Positions 34,836 through 45,895 are shown, counted from the stretch's first letter. The stretch: DNA of 64,000 nucleotides from Amphiplicatus sp046296195 (GCA_046296195.1 JBKBLR010000013.1:12242-76241), one strand, 5' to 3'. Numbers and translations are program-made. Notes: generated from the letters alone by a model not told the origin.

Positions 34836-35236
34836 AATCCGGCCCCCGCCAGTTTCTTAGCCGGCAGCCTATCAGAGGCCAGCCGAGCCGCAACCCGAGC
34901 CCCCGCATGCTGCGCTTGCGAAAGCGACAAAGAGCGCACGCGCGGAAGTCCGTTCAGGCGCAGCCGATCGATCCCCGCAAATGGCAGAGGCCGGATCACG
35001 CAGAAATGCGCAGTGGAGGGAGGCGCAGGATAAAATTCTCGCGAGGCGACGTCGCGGTTGAGCCGTTGCGACATCGCCGATCGAGGGGAGCCGATGACAA
35101 CGGGCGTCCCGAAAGCGTCAGGCGCCGCCTCAATGGCGGCGCCATCATCGCCTCCCGCGGCTTTCTCCTCGCCGCCCTTGCGCCGGACGCGCGATGTCGC
35201 CTCGCGCGTGCGCTCGAGCGCCATGTTTAGCTGCAT
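34832..35236 (-). CDS. Possible hypothetical protein (134 aa), weak
   Basis: A minus-strand frame from ATG 35236 reads MQLNMALERTREATSRVRRKG and ends in TGA that overlaps the GTG of the hydrolase (GTGA at 34832-34835), a layout typical of coupled genes. The first about 60 residues look like a charged soluble protein, but the rest is low in structure and has no family. No other strong gene is present in the 475-base gap between the hydrolase and katG, apart from the katG terminator. The overlap could be coincidence, and I do not consider the gene established. Confidence 0.25.
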   Translation of the reverse strand: MQLNMALERTREATSRVRRKGGEEKAAGGDDGAAIEAAPDAFGTPVVIGSPRSAMSQRLNRDVASREFYPAPPSTAHFCVIRPLPFAGIDRLRLNGLPRVRSLSLSQAQHAGARVAARLASDRLPAKKLAGAGL

Positions 35237-35264
35237 GTCGACAGCGGTCGGTCGCACAAAAGAA

Positions 35265-35291
35265 AAGGGGCGGCTAGGCAAGCCGCCCCTT
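35265..35291 (-). terminator. Rho-independent terminator of katG
   Basis: AAGGGGCGGCT and AGCCGCCCCTT form a perfect 11-bp stem with a 5-base loop. On the minus strand the stem is followed by TTTTCTTTT, the T-tract expected downstream of katG, whose stop lies at 35311. The stem is strong and the strand assignment is clear. Confidence 0.85.
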
Positions 35292-35310
35292 CCAGCTGAT
35301 CGTAAAACGC

Positions 35311-37611
<2,301 letters not shown>

Positions 37612-37822
37612 GGGATCTCCTCTGATGAGCGACTGTTGGCTTGGTGAAGCTGGGCCGGGGCGTGCGCTTTGAGGCAAGTCAATCCGCTAGAGCGGATTGT
37701 CGCCAAAGGCGCATTCGCCGCACCCTTCAACTCGACGCAGCATGGTTAGCGAGTCTGATTTTATATGTAAAACTGATAATATCTATACCGCGCTTCGAAA
37801 TAATCGATAGGCGGCAAACGAA

Positions 37823-37847
37823 AACGGCGGCCAAGCCGGCCGCCGTT
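37823..37847 (-). terminator. Rho-independent terminator of groESL
   Basis: AACGGCGGCC and GGCCGCCGTT form a perfect 10-bp stem with a 5-base loop, 30 bases beyond the groEL stop. On the minus strand it is followed by TTCGTTTGCC, a T-rich but interrupted tail. It separates groESL from katG. Confidence 0.75.
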
Positions 37848-37876
37848 CCCGAAGTCGAGACTGCAGGCGTTGGACC

Positions 37877-39523
37877 TTAGAAGTCCATTCCGCCCATGCC
37901 GCCCATGCCGCCGGCTGGGCCGTGGCTATGCGCTGCTTCCTTCTTCGGCGCCTCGGCGATCATCGCCTCGGTCGTGATGAGAAGGCCGGCGACCGAAGCC
38001 GCGTCCTGAAGCGCCGTGCGCACAACCTTCGCCGGATCGACGATTCCGGCCTTGATCATGTCGACATACTCGTCCGTCTGGGCGTTGAAGCCGAACTTCG
38101 TGTCTTTCTGCTCAAGGAGCTTGCCGACGACGATCGAGCCTTCGCCGCCCGCATTGCGGACGATCTGGCGGATCGGCGCTTCAAGCGCCTTGCGGATGAT
38201 GTTGATGCCCGCATCCTGATCGGCGTTGGCGCCTTTCAGGCCCTCAAGAGCGCGCGTCGCATAAAGCAGCGCCGCGCCGCCGCCCGGAACGATGCCTTCC
38301 TCGACCGCCGCACGGGTCGCATTGAGCGCGTCGTCAACGCGGTCCTTGCGCTCTTTCACTTCGATCTCGGTCGCGCCGCCGACCTTGATCACCGCAACGC
38401 CGCCGGCGAGCTTGGCAAGACGCTCCTGCAGCTTCTCGCGGTCATAATCGGAAGTGGTGTCTTCGATCTGCTTGCGGATCTGGGCGGTGCGCGCCTCGAT
38501 GTCCTTCTTCGCGCCGTAGCCGTCGACGATCGTCGTGTCATCCTTGTCGATCGAGACCTTCTTGGCGCGCCCGAGCATGTCGAGCGTGACGTTCTCGAGC
38601 TTGATGCCGAGGTCCTCGGAGATGACCTGCCCGCCCGTCAGCACCGCGATGTCTTCGAGCATCGCCTTGCGGCGATCGCCGAAGCCAGGCGCTTTGACGG
38701 CCGCCACTTTCAGGCCGCCGCGAAGCTTGTTGACGACAAGTGTCGCGAGCGCTTCGCCTTCGACGTCCTCCGATACGATGAGGAGCGGCTTGCCCGACTG
38801 CACCACCGCCTCCAGGAGCGGCAGCATCGACTGCAGGCCGGAAAGCTTCTTCTCATGAAGGAGGATGTAGGGGTCCTCAAGTTCGACCGTCATTTTCTCG
38901 GCGTTGGTAATGAAGTAAGGTGAGAGATAGCCGCGGTCGAACTGCATGCCCTCGACGACGTCGAGCTCGGTTTCGGCGGTCTTGGCTTCTTCGACCGTGA
39001 TAACGCCTTCGTTGCCGACTTTCGCCATCGCCTTGGCGATCATGTCGCCGATCTCGCGCTCGCCGTTGGCCGAAATCGTGCCGACCTGGGCGATCTCGTC
39101 CGACTTCGAGATCTTGATCGACGATTTCTTGATCTCTTCGATGACTTTGGAAACGGCGAGATCGACGCCGCGCTTGAGGTCCATCGGGTTCATGCCGGCC
39201 GCGACGGCCTTGGCGCCTTCCTTCACGATCGCCTGAGCGAGAACGGTCGCGGTCGTCGTGCCGTCGCCCGCTTCGTCGTTCGTCTTCGAGGCGACTTCGC
39301 GCACCATCTGGGCGCCCATGTTCTCGAACTTGTCTTCAAGTTCGATCTCCTTAGCGACGGTGACGCCGTCTTTCGTCGTGCGCGGGGCGCCGAACGACTT
39401 TTCGATGACGACGTTGCGGCCCTTCGGCCCGAGGGTCACCTTCACCGCATTGGCAAGGATGTCAACGCCGCGCAGCATTTTCTCGCGCGCTTCAACGTCG
39501 AATTTGACTTCTTTGGCAGCCAT
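37877..39523 (-). CDS. groL: Chaperonin GroEL (60 kDa subunit)
   Basis: 548 residues. ATP-site stretches VTLGPKGRNVVIEK, DGTTTATVLAQAI and GGGAALLYA are present, the equatorial-apical hinge regions are intact, and the C-terminus is the usual GGM repeat ending GGMDF. With GroES it folds newly made proteins. It is the second gene of the groES-groEL operon (38-base gap), under the CIRCE element at 39913. Confidence 0.98.
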   Translation of the reverse strand: MAAKEVKFDVEAREKMLRGVDILANAVKVTLGPKGRNVVIEKSFGAPRTTKDGVTVAKEIELEDKFENMGAQMVREVASKTNDEAGDGTTTATVLAQAIVKEGAKAVAAGMNPMDLKRGVDLAVSKVIEEIKKSSIKISKSDEIAQVGTISANGEREIGDMIAKAMAKVGNEGVITVEEAKTAETELDVVEGMQFDRGYLSPYFITNAEKMTVELEDPYILLHEKKLSGLQSMLPLLEAVVQSGKPLLIVSEDVEGEALATLVVNKLRGGLKVAAVKAPGFGDRRKAMLEDIAVLTGGQVISEDLGIKLENVTLDMLGRAKKVSIDKDDTTIVDGYGAKKDIEARTAQIRKQIEDTTSDYDREKLQERLAKLAGGVAVIKVGGATEIEVKERKDRVDDALNATRAAVEEGIVPGGGAALLYATRALEGLKGANADQDAGINIIRKALEAPIRQIVRNAGGEGSIVVGKLLEQKDTKFGFNAQTDEYVDMIKAGIVDPAKVVRTALQDAASVAGLLITTEAMIAEAPKKEAAHSHGPAGGMGGMGGMDF

Positions 39524-39561
39524 CTTTCAGCTCTCCGGATTTGTGGTGGTTTGTGTGCGGA

Positions 39562-39846
39562 TTAAGCGATCACGCCGAGAATGTCCGACTCCTTCATGAT
39601 GAGGAGCTCCTCGCCATCGATCTTGACTTCCGAGCCCGACCACTTGCCGAAGAGGATCTTGTCCCCCTTCTTCACGTCGAGCGCGACGACCTTGCCGTCA
39701 TCGCCGCGGGCGCCCGGCCCGACTGCGATCACCTCGCCCTGCTGGGGCTTTTCCTTGGCGGTATCGGGAATGATGATCGAACCGACCTTCTGGTCTTCCT
39801 CGATCCGGCGGACTAGCACACGGTCGTGGAGCGGTCTGAATTTCAC
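39562..39846 (-). CDS. groS: Co-chaperonin GroES
   Basis: 94 residues, the usual GroES length. The mobile loop sequence DQKVGSIIIPDTAKEKPQQGEVIAVGPG and the C-terminal LLIMKESDILGVI are diagnostic. It caps the GroEL ring. First gene of the operon; upstream is a CIRCE operator. Confidence 0.98.
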   Translation of the reverse strand: MKFRPLHDRVLVRRIEEDQKVGSIIIPDTAKEKPQQGEVIAVGPGARGDDGKVVALDVKKGDKILFGKWSGSEVKIDGEELLIMKESDILGVIA

Positions 39847-39912
39847 GGGGCTATCTCCCTTTTTCCTTCAGAAACAAAGCGTTAATTTGGAGACGCGGGC
39901 TTAGCCCGCGAA

Positions 39913-39939
39913 TTGGCACTCGCTCGTAGCGAGTGCTGA
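39913..39939 (-). promoter_or_regulatory. CIRCE element (HrcA operator) upstream of groESL
   Basis: TTGGCACTC, nine bases, GAGTGCTGA matches the CIRCE consensus TTAGCACTC-N9-GAGTGCTAA at all but two positions. It lies 67 bases upstream of the groES start. HrcA binding with heat-shock derepression is the established role of this element. Confidence 0.93.
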
Positions 39940-40168
39940 TAGGCAGATAGGCAGGGGCCACGTGGGCGTCAAGGTCTGCTCTCCCCGGTTCTTGACCGGT
40001 CGGCCACGTGAGCGTCGCGGCGTCGCCGGGAAATCGCCGCGATTGCCGGGATTTAATCTCCCTCGAACGCTGTTACGCGGATAAGGGCTGAGAGCGTTAA
40101 TGGTGGGGATACCCCCGAGCGGGCAGGAAACCTCGGACGGGGCCTTCCCGAACAAAGGAGAGAGTTTG

Positions 40169-40837
40169 ATGCACAAGGCCATCCTTCTGGCGTCGGTCGC
40201 GGTGCTCGCGGCGGCGTGCACCACCAACCCCTATACGGGCGAGAAACGCGCCGGCCGGGTCGTGACCTCAGGCGCTGCGGGCGCGGCCGCCGGTGCGGCG
40301 GCAGGCGCCATCGGCGGCGCGATCGCCGGCAAGCCGGGCAAAGGCGCTGCGATCGGCGCGGTCGCCGGCGCCGTCATCGGCGGCGGCATCGGAGTCTACC
40401 AGGACCAGCAGCAGGCCAAGCTGCGCGAGCGGCTCGTCAACGCCGGCGTCCAAGTCCAGCGGGAGGGCGACAATATCCGTTTGATCATGCCGTCCGACAT
40501 CACCTTCGACACGGCGAGAGCCGACATCCAGCCGGGTTTTTATGAAACCCTCAACTCGGTCGCGATCGTGCTCAAGGAGTTCGACAAGACGACCGTGACC
40601 GTCGCCGGCCACGCCGACGCCCGCGGATCGGACAGCTACAACCTCGATCTGTCGCAGCGCCGCGCGCTCAGCGTCTCCAACTACCTCGCAGCGCAAGGCG
40701 TCAATCCGGGCCGCCTCAACGCCATCGGTTATGGCGAAACACGCCCGATCGCCGACAATTCGACGGCGGCCGGCCAAGCCCTCAACCGCCGCGTCGAGAT
40801 TCTCATCGACCCGATCGAGAGCCGCTTCCAAAGCTAG
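40169..40837 (+). CDS. OmpA-family outer membrane lipoprotein with glycine-zipper
   Basis: 222 residues from ATG 40169, preceded by AAAGGAGAG. Lipobox LAAAC gives Cys17. Residues about 35-85 are an Ala/Gly-rich glycine-zipper membrane segment. The C-terminal OmpA/MotB domain (about 115-215) has the peptidoglycan-binding signature TVAGHADARGSDSYNLDLSQRRA and ends NRRVEILIDP. It should tether the outer membrane to peptidoglycan, like YiaD or Pal-type proteins. It is a single-gene unit with a strong terminator. The 322 bases between the groES start and this gene hold the CIRCE element and otherwise nothing I can identify. Confidence 0.92.
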   Translation: MHKAILLASVAVLAAACTTNPYTGEKRAGRVVTSGAAGAAAGAAAGAIGGAIAGKPGKGAAIGAVAGAVIGGGIGVYQDQQQAKLRERLVNAGVQVQREGDNIRLIMPSDITFDTARADIQPGFYETLNSVAIVLKEFDKTTVTVAGHADARGSDSYNLDLSQRRALSVSNYLAAQGVNPGRLNAIGYGETRPIADNSTAAGQALNRRVEILIDPIESRFQS

Positions 40838-40860
40838 AGTCTTCGTTCTGCGCGACGCGG

Positions 40861-40891
40861 GCGCCCGGCTTCCCAGCCGGGCGCTTTTTTT
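40861..40891 (+). terminator. Rho-independent terminator of the OmpA-family gene
   Basis: GCGCCCGGCT and AGCCGGGCGC form a perfect 10-bp stem with a TCCC loop, followed by seven T residues. It is 23 bases after the stop codon. A textbook terminator. Confidence 0.93.
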
Positions 40892-41034
40892 CACCTTCCG
40901 TTAAGGTCCGTGGACGACGCATCGCCGATCGGGTCCGCCGGCCATTAAGCCTGTCGCAATGCCTTCGGCCTAAGCTTTCCCCGCTGGTCGCAGGAGGGGA
41001 TGCGGCTCTTAGGGAAATAGCTGGATCTCGGGCG

Positions 41035-42117
41035 ATGAATCTCAATCAACGCGCCTCCAAATACGGCTTCGGCGTCCATTTCGCCGTCGGCGTGACGAGC
41101 GTCATTCTGCTGGCGGCGGCTGTCCTTCAAGGAATGCCGCCAAACATCGAATATGCGCTGGGCGCCGCGCTGCTCACGGTCTTGATCCTTCATGCGCGCA
41201 TGGGCTTTGCGCTATCGCGGCTTGAGGCCGAACTTGAGATGATCGCCCGTCTCACCGGCAAGACGCGCGAAAAGGCGCAAGGAGAGGTTTCGCCAAACGA
41301 GGCTTTCACCGTCGCGACAGCTGTCAGCGCCGAGGACCGGCAGATGCTGAGCCGCGTGCGCGATGCGATCGAAAGCCGGCACATCGACCTTTACCTTCAG
41401 CCGATCGTCAGCTTGCCGCAGCGCAAACCGCGCTTTTATGAAGCCTTCTCCCGGCTGCGCGAACCGGACGGGCGCGTCCTGAAGCCTTCCGACTATCTCG
41501 AGGCGGCTGAACGGGCGAACCACATCGGCGTAATCGACAACATGATCCTGATGCGCTGCATTCAGGCGCTGCGCGCTGAACTGAAGCGCTCGCCCCGCCT
41601 CGCCGTCTTCTGCAATCTGTCGCCGGCGACCATTTACGACACCGACTTCTTCAACCAACTCACGGACTATCTTGAAACGAACGCAGACCTCGCGTCGAAC
41701 GTCATCTTCGAATTCACCTATCCGGCGATCCAGACGATGCATCCGCGCGTCACGGAGAACCTCAACGCCATCGCCGCCAAGGGGTTCGCCTTTTCAATCG
41801 ACCACGTGCATTCCATCGACCTTGACTGGGAGGGCTTGCGCGCGCGCAACTTCTCCTTCGTCAAGGCGCCGGCGAGCCTCCTTCTTGCAGCTAGCCGGGC
41901 AGACGACGAATCATGCGCCCGTTTGCGCGCCTTCAGGACCCGCCTTCGGAACGCCGGCGTCGACCTCATCGTCGAAAAGATCGAGTTCGAAAACCATATG
42001 CCCGAAATCCTGAGCCTCGGAATCGATTACGGCCAGGGCAACCTGTTCGGCCCGGCCCGACGGGCGGATTATTATCTCGGCGAGACGTCCGCCGGCGCCG
42101 GCAGGGCCGCGGCCTGA
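41035..42117 (+). CDS. EAL-domain membrane protein, degenerate (TipF-like)
   Basis: 360 residues. Two membrane helices (about 14-33 and 38-55) and a short coiled coil precede an EAL-domain fold (about 105-345). The motif is FYEAFSRLR (Glu136). Asn194 in CNLSP, Glu226 in FEFTYP, the Lys in FVKAP and YGQGNLFGPA are kept, but the DDFGTG loop is IDHVHS, with the second Asp replaced by His257. Loss of this metal ligand argues against cyclic-di-GMP hydrolysis; it may bind the nucleotide instead. Topology and size recall TipF, a flagellar-site protein of Caulobacter, but no flagellar genes are seen here. Placement beside the HAD hydrolase and ribF is shared with alphaproteobacteria. Confidence 0.85.
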   Translation: MNLNQRASKYGFGVHFAVGVTSVILLAAAVLQGMPPNIEYALGAALLTVLILHARMGFALSRLEAELEMIARLTGKTREKAQGEVSPNEAFTVATAVSAEDRQMLSRVRDAIESRHIDLYLQPIVSLPQRKPRFYEAFSRLREPDGRVLKPSDYLEAAERANHIGVIDNMILMRCIQALRAELKRSPRLAVFCNLSPATIYDTDFFNQLTDYLETNADLASNVIFEFTYPAIQTMHPRVTENLNAIAAKGFAFSIDHVHSIDLDWEGLRARNFSFVKAPASLLLAASRADDESCARLRAFRTRLRNAGVDLIVEKIEFENHMPEILSLGIDYGQGNLFGPARRADYYLGETSAGAGRAAA

Positions 42118-42168
42118 CGGCGCGCCTCGCTTGACCCCCGCCGCGAAGGGGACATAGGCCTTTCGCGC

Positions 42169-43023
42169 ATGCCAGCTCCTCTTCTCATCGACGGCCTCTC
42201 CGCCATCGCGTCCCGCTATGACGCGCTGCTCTGCGACGCATGGGGCGTCATCCATGACGGCGTTCGCGCTTTTCCCGGCGTCGCCGGAGCGCTCGCCGGT
42301 TTCAGACGCGATCGGGGGCCCGTCATTGTGCTGACGAACGCTCCGCGCCCGTCCTCGGTGATTCCTGCGCAACTGGACCGCCTCGGCCTGCCGCGCGGGG
42401 CCTATGACGGGGTCGTCACCTCCGGAGATGCGACACGCGCGGCGATCGCGGCGATGGCGCCGAAGCGGGCGTTCAAGCTCGGTCCTGAAAAAGACGACGG
42501 TCTGTACGAAGGACTGAAGGTCGATTTTGCGCCCTTCGAGGAGGCGGAATTCATCATCTGCACCGGTCTCTTCGACGATCAGCATGAAACTCCGGAGGAC
42601 TACCGCGACCTCCTGAAGGCGGCGGCCGGACGCGGCCTGCCGATGATCTGCGCCAATCCCGACATCGTCGTCCGCTGGGGCGGGCGCCTCGTCCATTGCG
42701 CCGGCGCTCTCGCTGAACTTTACGAGGGCCTCGGCGCCAAGGTGATCTATGGCGGAAAGCCGTACGCGCCGATTTATGATGTCGCCCTGTCGGCGCTCGC
42801 CCGACATTTGGGGCGCGCCGTTGACAGATCCCGAATTCTCGCGATTGGCGACGGGTTGAGGACCGACATCGCCGGCGCGAACGCGCAAGGAATCGACGCG
42901 CTTTATATCGACGGCGACGGGGGCGTTCATGACGGCCCCGCCGACGCCGCTGCGATCGCGGCGGCGCTTGAGAAATCAGGCGCGCATGCCGCCTACGCCG
43001 CACGAGGGCTCGTCTGGCGATGA
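42169..43023 (+). CDS. TIGR01459 family HAD-type hydrolase (NagD-like)
   Basis: 284 residues. HAD motif I is DAWGVIHDG with Cys/Asp context, motif II is LTNAPRPSS, and the late motifs are YGGKPYAPIYD (Lys) and IGDGLRTDIAGANAQGIDALYI. This is a class IIA HAD hydrolase of the NagD type; the length and opening CDAWGVIHDG match the alphaproteobacterial TIGR01459 family. Substrate unknown. The TGA overlaps the ATG of ribF (43020-43023), so the two are coupled. Confidence 0.88.
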   Translation: MPAPLLIDGLSAIASRYDALLCDAWGVIHDGVRAFPGVAGALAGFRRDRGPVIVLTNAPRPSSVIPAQLDRLGLPRGAYDGVVTSGDATRAAIAAMAPKRAFKLGPEKDDGLYEGLKVDFAPFEEAEFIICTGLFDDQHETPEDYRDLLKAAAGRGLPMICANPDIVVRWGGRLVHCAGALAELYEGLGAKVIYGGKPYAPIYDVALSALARHLGRAVDRSRILAIGDGLRTDIAGANAQGIDALYIDGDGGVHDGPADAAAIAAALEKSGAHAAYAARGLVWR

Positions 43024-43922
43024 CGAAATCTTGCGCCGCCGCCATCGGCAACTTCGACGGCGTCCACCGCGGTCACCGATTCCTCCTGGAGCGGACGATC
43101 GCATTCGCCGACGCGCTGGGAGCAGATCCCGCGGCCGTCGTCTTCGATCCGCACCCACGCCGCTATTTCCGGCCTGACGATCCCCCGTTTCTCATCACGA
43201 CCTCGCGAACGCGCGATCGCCTTCTGAAGAAATCGGGCGCCGGACGCGTCTTTTCCCTCACCTTCGACAAGGCGCTGGCGAGCCTGTCGCCCGAAGCCTT
43301 CGTGCGCGACATCCTGAAGACGCGCCTGGGGCTCGCCGGGGTCGCGACCGGCAAGGACTTCCGTTTTGGGGCCGGGCGCGCGGGCGACGTCGCGAGCCTT
43401 GCGGTCTTGTGCGAAAAACACGGGCTGCGCGCGTTGATCGTCGATCCCCTGTCGGACCAGCAGCATTCGCAGAAGATCGGGTCGACTGCGATCCGGGAGG
43501 CGATCCTTTCGGGCGCTGTAGACCGCGCCGCGGCGATGCTCGGCCGGCCCTGGCGGGTTGACGGCGTCGTCGAACGCGGGCGCCAGATCGGGCGCTCGCT
43601 CGGATTTCCGACGGCCAATCTGACGCTCGGCGACCTGATCGAGCCGCGTCGCGCCGTCTACGCCGTCCGCGCAATCGTTGACAATCGTCGTCATGACGGC
43701 GTCGCGAACTTCGGGCACAAGCCGACTGTGGGCGATGTCGCCCCGCTACTCGAGGTTCATCTGTTCGACTTCTCAGGCGACCTTTACGGCAAGACGATCG
43801 GCGTTGAATTCGTCGCCTTCCTTCGCGACGAACGAAAGTTCGACAGCCTCGATGCGCTGAAAGCGCAGATCGCGACGGACTGCCTCGACGCGCAGAAAAA
43901 GCTGTCAGAAAATCCGGCCTGA
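43020..43922 (+). CDS. ribF: Bifunctional riboflavin kinase / FAD synthetase
   Basis: 300 residues. The adenylyltransferase half begins with GNFDGVHRGHRFLLE and contains FDPHPRRYF; its ISSTxIR counterpart is KIGSTAIREA. The kinase half shows GRQIGRSLGFPTANL, the PTAN ATP/metal motif. It makes FMN and then FAD, needed by the many flavoproteins in this window. It overlaps the HAD gene by 4 bases upstream and the convergent DUF2799-type gene by 18 bases at its end. Confidence 0.95.
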   Translation: MTKSCAAAIGNFDGVHRGHRFLLERTIAFADALGADPAAVVFDPHPRRYFRPDDPPFLITTSRTRDRLLKKSGAGRVFSLTFDKALASLSPEAFVRDILKTRLGLAGVATGKDFRFGAGRAGDVASLAVLCEKHGLRALIVDPLSDQQHSQKIGSTAIREAILSGAVDRAAAMLGRPWRVDGVVERGRQIGRSLGFPTANLTLGDLIEPRRAVYAVRAIVDNRRHDGVANFGHKPTVGDVAPLLEVHLFDFSGDLYGKTIGVEFVAFLRDERKFDSLDALKAQIATDCLDAQKKLSENPA

Positions 43923-44537
43923 GGCGCGCAGGCCCGCTTCATAGGCCTCGCGCTCGGCGCGTGCTTTGGCGGCGGCGGCTTCAAGTTTCGGCAGGTTCTG
44001 TTCAAGCCTGGCGATGTCGCGCCGGCGCGAGGCCGCTTCGAGGCGCGCGCTTTCGCGTCCTTCTTGGCTGATCGTCGGCGAGGCGGCGCGTTTTTCAACG
44101 GCCTTGAGATGAAAGGCGTGCTGGTCAAGCGCATCAAGCGCCGATCTGCGGGCGCGGTCGGCGTCGCGCTCCGCCGCGATCAACGCAAAAAGCCGCGCGC
44201 CTTCTTCATAGGCGTCGAGAAAGTCACGCTCCGCCGGCGCGGGGCAGACGCCGAAATATTCCTGGCCGAGGCGCCCTGCATCAAATCCGCCTGCCGCCGT
44301 GCAATAGGCTTTGAGACCTTCCGCTCGGCCCGCCGCATAGGCGGCGCGGTCGACAGCGAAGCCTTCTTTCGCGCAGCTGCTTAGGCGGGACTCGCCAAGC
44401 TTCGGGCGGGCGCCGATGCGGCCGTCGGCGAATCCGGCCGCCGCCCAATCAGTCGCATCGCAATCGGCGCGCGTCATGCCGCCGGCGCAGCCCGCGAGCA
44501 GCGCTGCAAGCGCTGCGGTCCCAAGGCATCGAACCAT
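43905..44537 (-). CDS. DUF2799-like lipoprotein
   Basis: 210 residues from ATG 44537. Lipobox LAGC gives Cys17. The mature part has CDATDWAAAGFADGRIGA, typical of DUF2799 proteins, repeated Asp-Gly-Arg turns (DRAAYAAGRAEGLKAYC), and a long C-terminal coiled coil (about 130-200). It is probably outer membrane and periplasmic, function unknown. Its 3' end overlaps ribF by 18 bases, and it is divergent from the secreted protein at 44746. Confidence 0.83.
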   Translation of the reverse strand: MVRCLGTAALAALLAGCAGGMTRADCDATDWAAAGFADGRIGARPKLGESRLSSCAKEGFAVDRAAYAAGRAEGLKAYCTAAGGFDAGRLGQEYFGVCPAPAERDFLDAYEEGARLFALIAAERDADRARRSALDALDQHAFHLKAVEKRAASPTISQEGRESARLEAASRRRDIARLEQNLPKLEAAAAKARAEREAYEAGLRASGRIF

Positions 44538-44745
44538 ATGCCCTCCAGAGCGCAGGATCGCGCGCTTTGAGGGGGCTGCGCAAGGCGGGACGCTACGCGC
44601 CGGAACAAGGCATGTCGGCTTCCGCCTCTTTCCGGGCGGCGCAGCGCCCTTCCGAACGATTACCTCGTTCACTGGCGCCCCATTTCCGCCACGAAGGCTG
44701 GCTGTTCTTCGCCGGTGCGAACCATTGCGCGTAAGGAGCTTCGCC

Positions 44746-45546
44746 ATGAGCCTCGCCGGCCGGACCGAAGATTCAAGCCGACGCCGCAAGGCGCCCACGG
44801 CGTTGATGCTGGCCGCGGCGCTCGCCGTCGTCGCTGCGTCAACCCCGGCCCATGCCGGGGGCGGGCGCCATGGCGGACGTCATTGGGACCGGGGATATTA
44901 TGGCGGCTATGATTATTACGCGCCGCGCTATGCCGGGCATGGCTATTACGGCGGCGGGCGTCATTGGCGTCATCATCGCGGCCGCGGCGGGCTTTCGGGC
45001 GGCGAAGCCGCGCTGATCGCCGTCGGTATCATCGGCGGGGCGATTTTGATCGACCGCGCGCTCGACGATCGCCGCGATCGCTATGACGACCGCTACAACG
45101 ACGACCGGCGCTATCGCGACCGCGATTACGACGATCGCCGCCGCGCCGGCGCCTTCGATGACGAGTATTATTACCAGCGCGACTCGCGCCCTTACGAGTA
45201 TGACGACGAAACCCGCAACGCGCGGCGCGACGATTTCAGCCGCGACGACACTTTCGGCGCCGGCGAGCCCGAACTGCTGGGCGGCGAACCGCGTTCGGGA
45301 TCGGTCGACCGCGTCGCGGTGAACGCCGCCTTCCGCGAATGCGTCGCCGAAACGCGCGGCGCGGCGGGCGCGGGCGGGCTCACCGTCGCCATGCCGGGCG
45401 CGCCGACAGATATCGAGACGCTCGCCGACGGCTCGGTCCGCATGGTCGCGCAGTTCCGCGCGTCGAACGGGCGGGGTGAGGAGTGGTCGCGCCGCTTCGT
45501 TTGTGAAGCGGACGAGCGCGGCGTGCGGTTCCTGCAGGTCGATTAG
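44746..45546 (+). CDS. Secreted hypothetical protein with Gly/Tyr/Arg-rich region
   Basis: 266 residues from ATG 44746 (AAGGAG 9 bases upstream). A signal peptide (to about residue 37, STPAHA) is followed by a Gly/His/Tyr-rich stretch (38-85), a single hydrophobic helix (about 90-105: AALIAVGIIGGAILI), an Arg/Asp/Tyr-rich low-complexity stretch (about 107-165) and a small C-terminal domain (about 190-266) with two cysteines (FRECVAETRG and RFVCEADE). The composition recalls envelope proteins with a glycine-zipper-like helix; no enzymatic motif is seen. Function not recognised. Confidence 0.8.
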   Translation: MSLAGRTEDSSRRRKAPTALMLAAALAVVAASTPAHAGGGRHGGRHWDRGYYGGYDYYAPRYAGHGYYGGGRHWRHHRGRGGLSGGEAALIAVGIIGGAILIDRALDDRRDRYDDRYNDDRRYRDRDYDDRRRAGAFDDEYYYQRDSRPYEYDDETRNARRDDFSRDDTFGAGEPELLGGEPRSGSVDRVAVNAAFRECVAETRGAAGAGGLTVAMPGAPTDIETLADGSVRMVAQFRASNGRGEEWSRRFVCEADERGVRFLQVD

Positions 45547-45609
45547 GGTGCGCGAGCCCGGGGACCAGCTCGAGAACTATCAGTGCGAACGCTGGCGGCT
45601 TTCGGGAGA

Positions 45610-45667
45610 TGGACCCCGGATCGCCTCTCATCCTGAGGTTCACGAAGGACGGCGTCCGGGGCGACGG
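45610..45667. repeat. Composite REP-like palindrome
   Basis: The outer arms TGGACCCCGGATC and GTCCGGGGCGACGG are the halves of a palindromic intergenic repeat I recognise from many alphaproteobacterial genomes. Between them lies a second sequence (CTCATCCTGAGG and following) that resembles another common repeat. It lies in the 349-base gap before ileS, in which no gene is seen. Copy number in this genome cannot be judged from one window. Confidence 0.5.
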
Positions 45668-45867
45668 CTTATTGATGTCAAGATCGCACGCATTTACGGA
45701 TAAGGTTCCCCTTGTCCACAGGCTGGCGCGGCTGTTAAGGCGTACCAATGCAATTCCAAACGCCATGCCCGCGCGCCAGCTTCTGCGCGCGAATTAGCGT
45801 CCCGCGTTCGCCCCGGCGCGTCTGAAGCTTGACGCGGGGGCAGGGCGCGGGCTTTTCCTCCCTCCCG

Positions 45868-45882
45868 TTGAAACCGTTTCAA
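45868..45882. promoter_or_regulatory. TTGAAAC-c-GTTTCAA dyad upstream of ileS
   Basis: A perfect 7-1-7 inverted repeat ending 13 bases before the ileS ATG, touching the ribosome-binding region (AAGAAAGAG). The form is close to LacI-family operators (TGAAACCGGTTTCA type). Bound repressor here would block ileS, which is unexpected, and a hairpin effect is also possible. The remainder of the gap has no identified promoter. Confidence 0.35.
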
Positions 45883-45895
45883 GAAAGAGTCTCCG

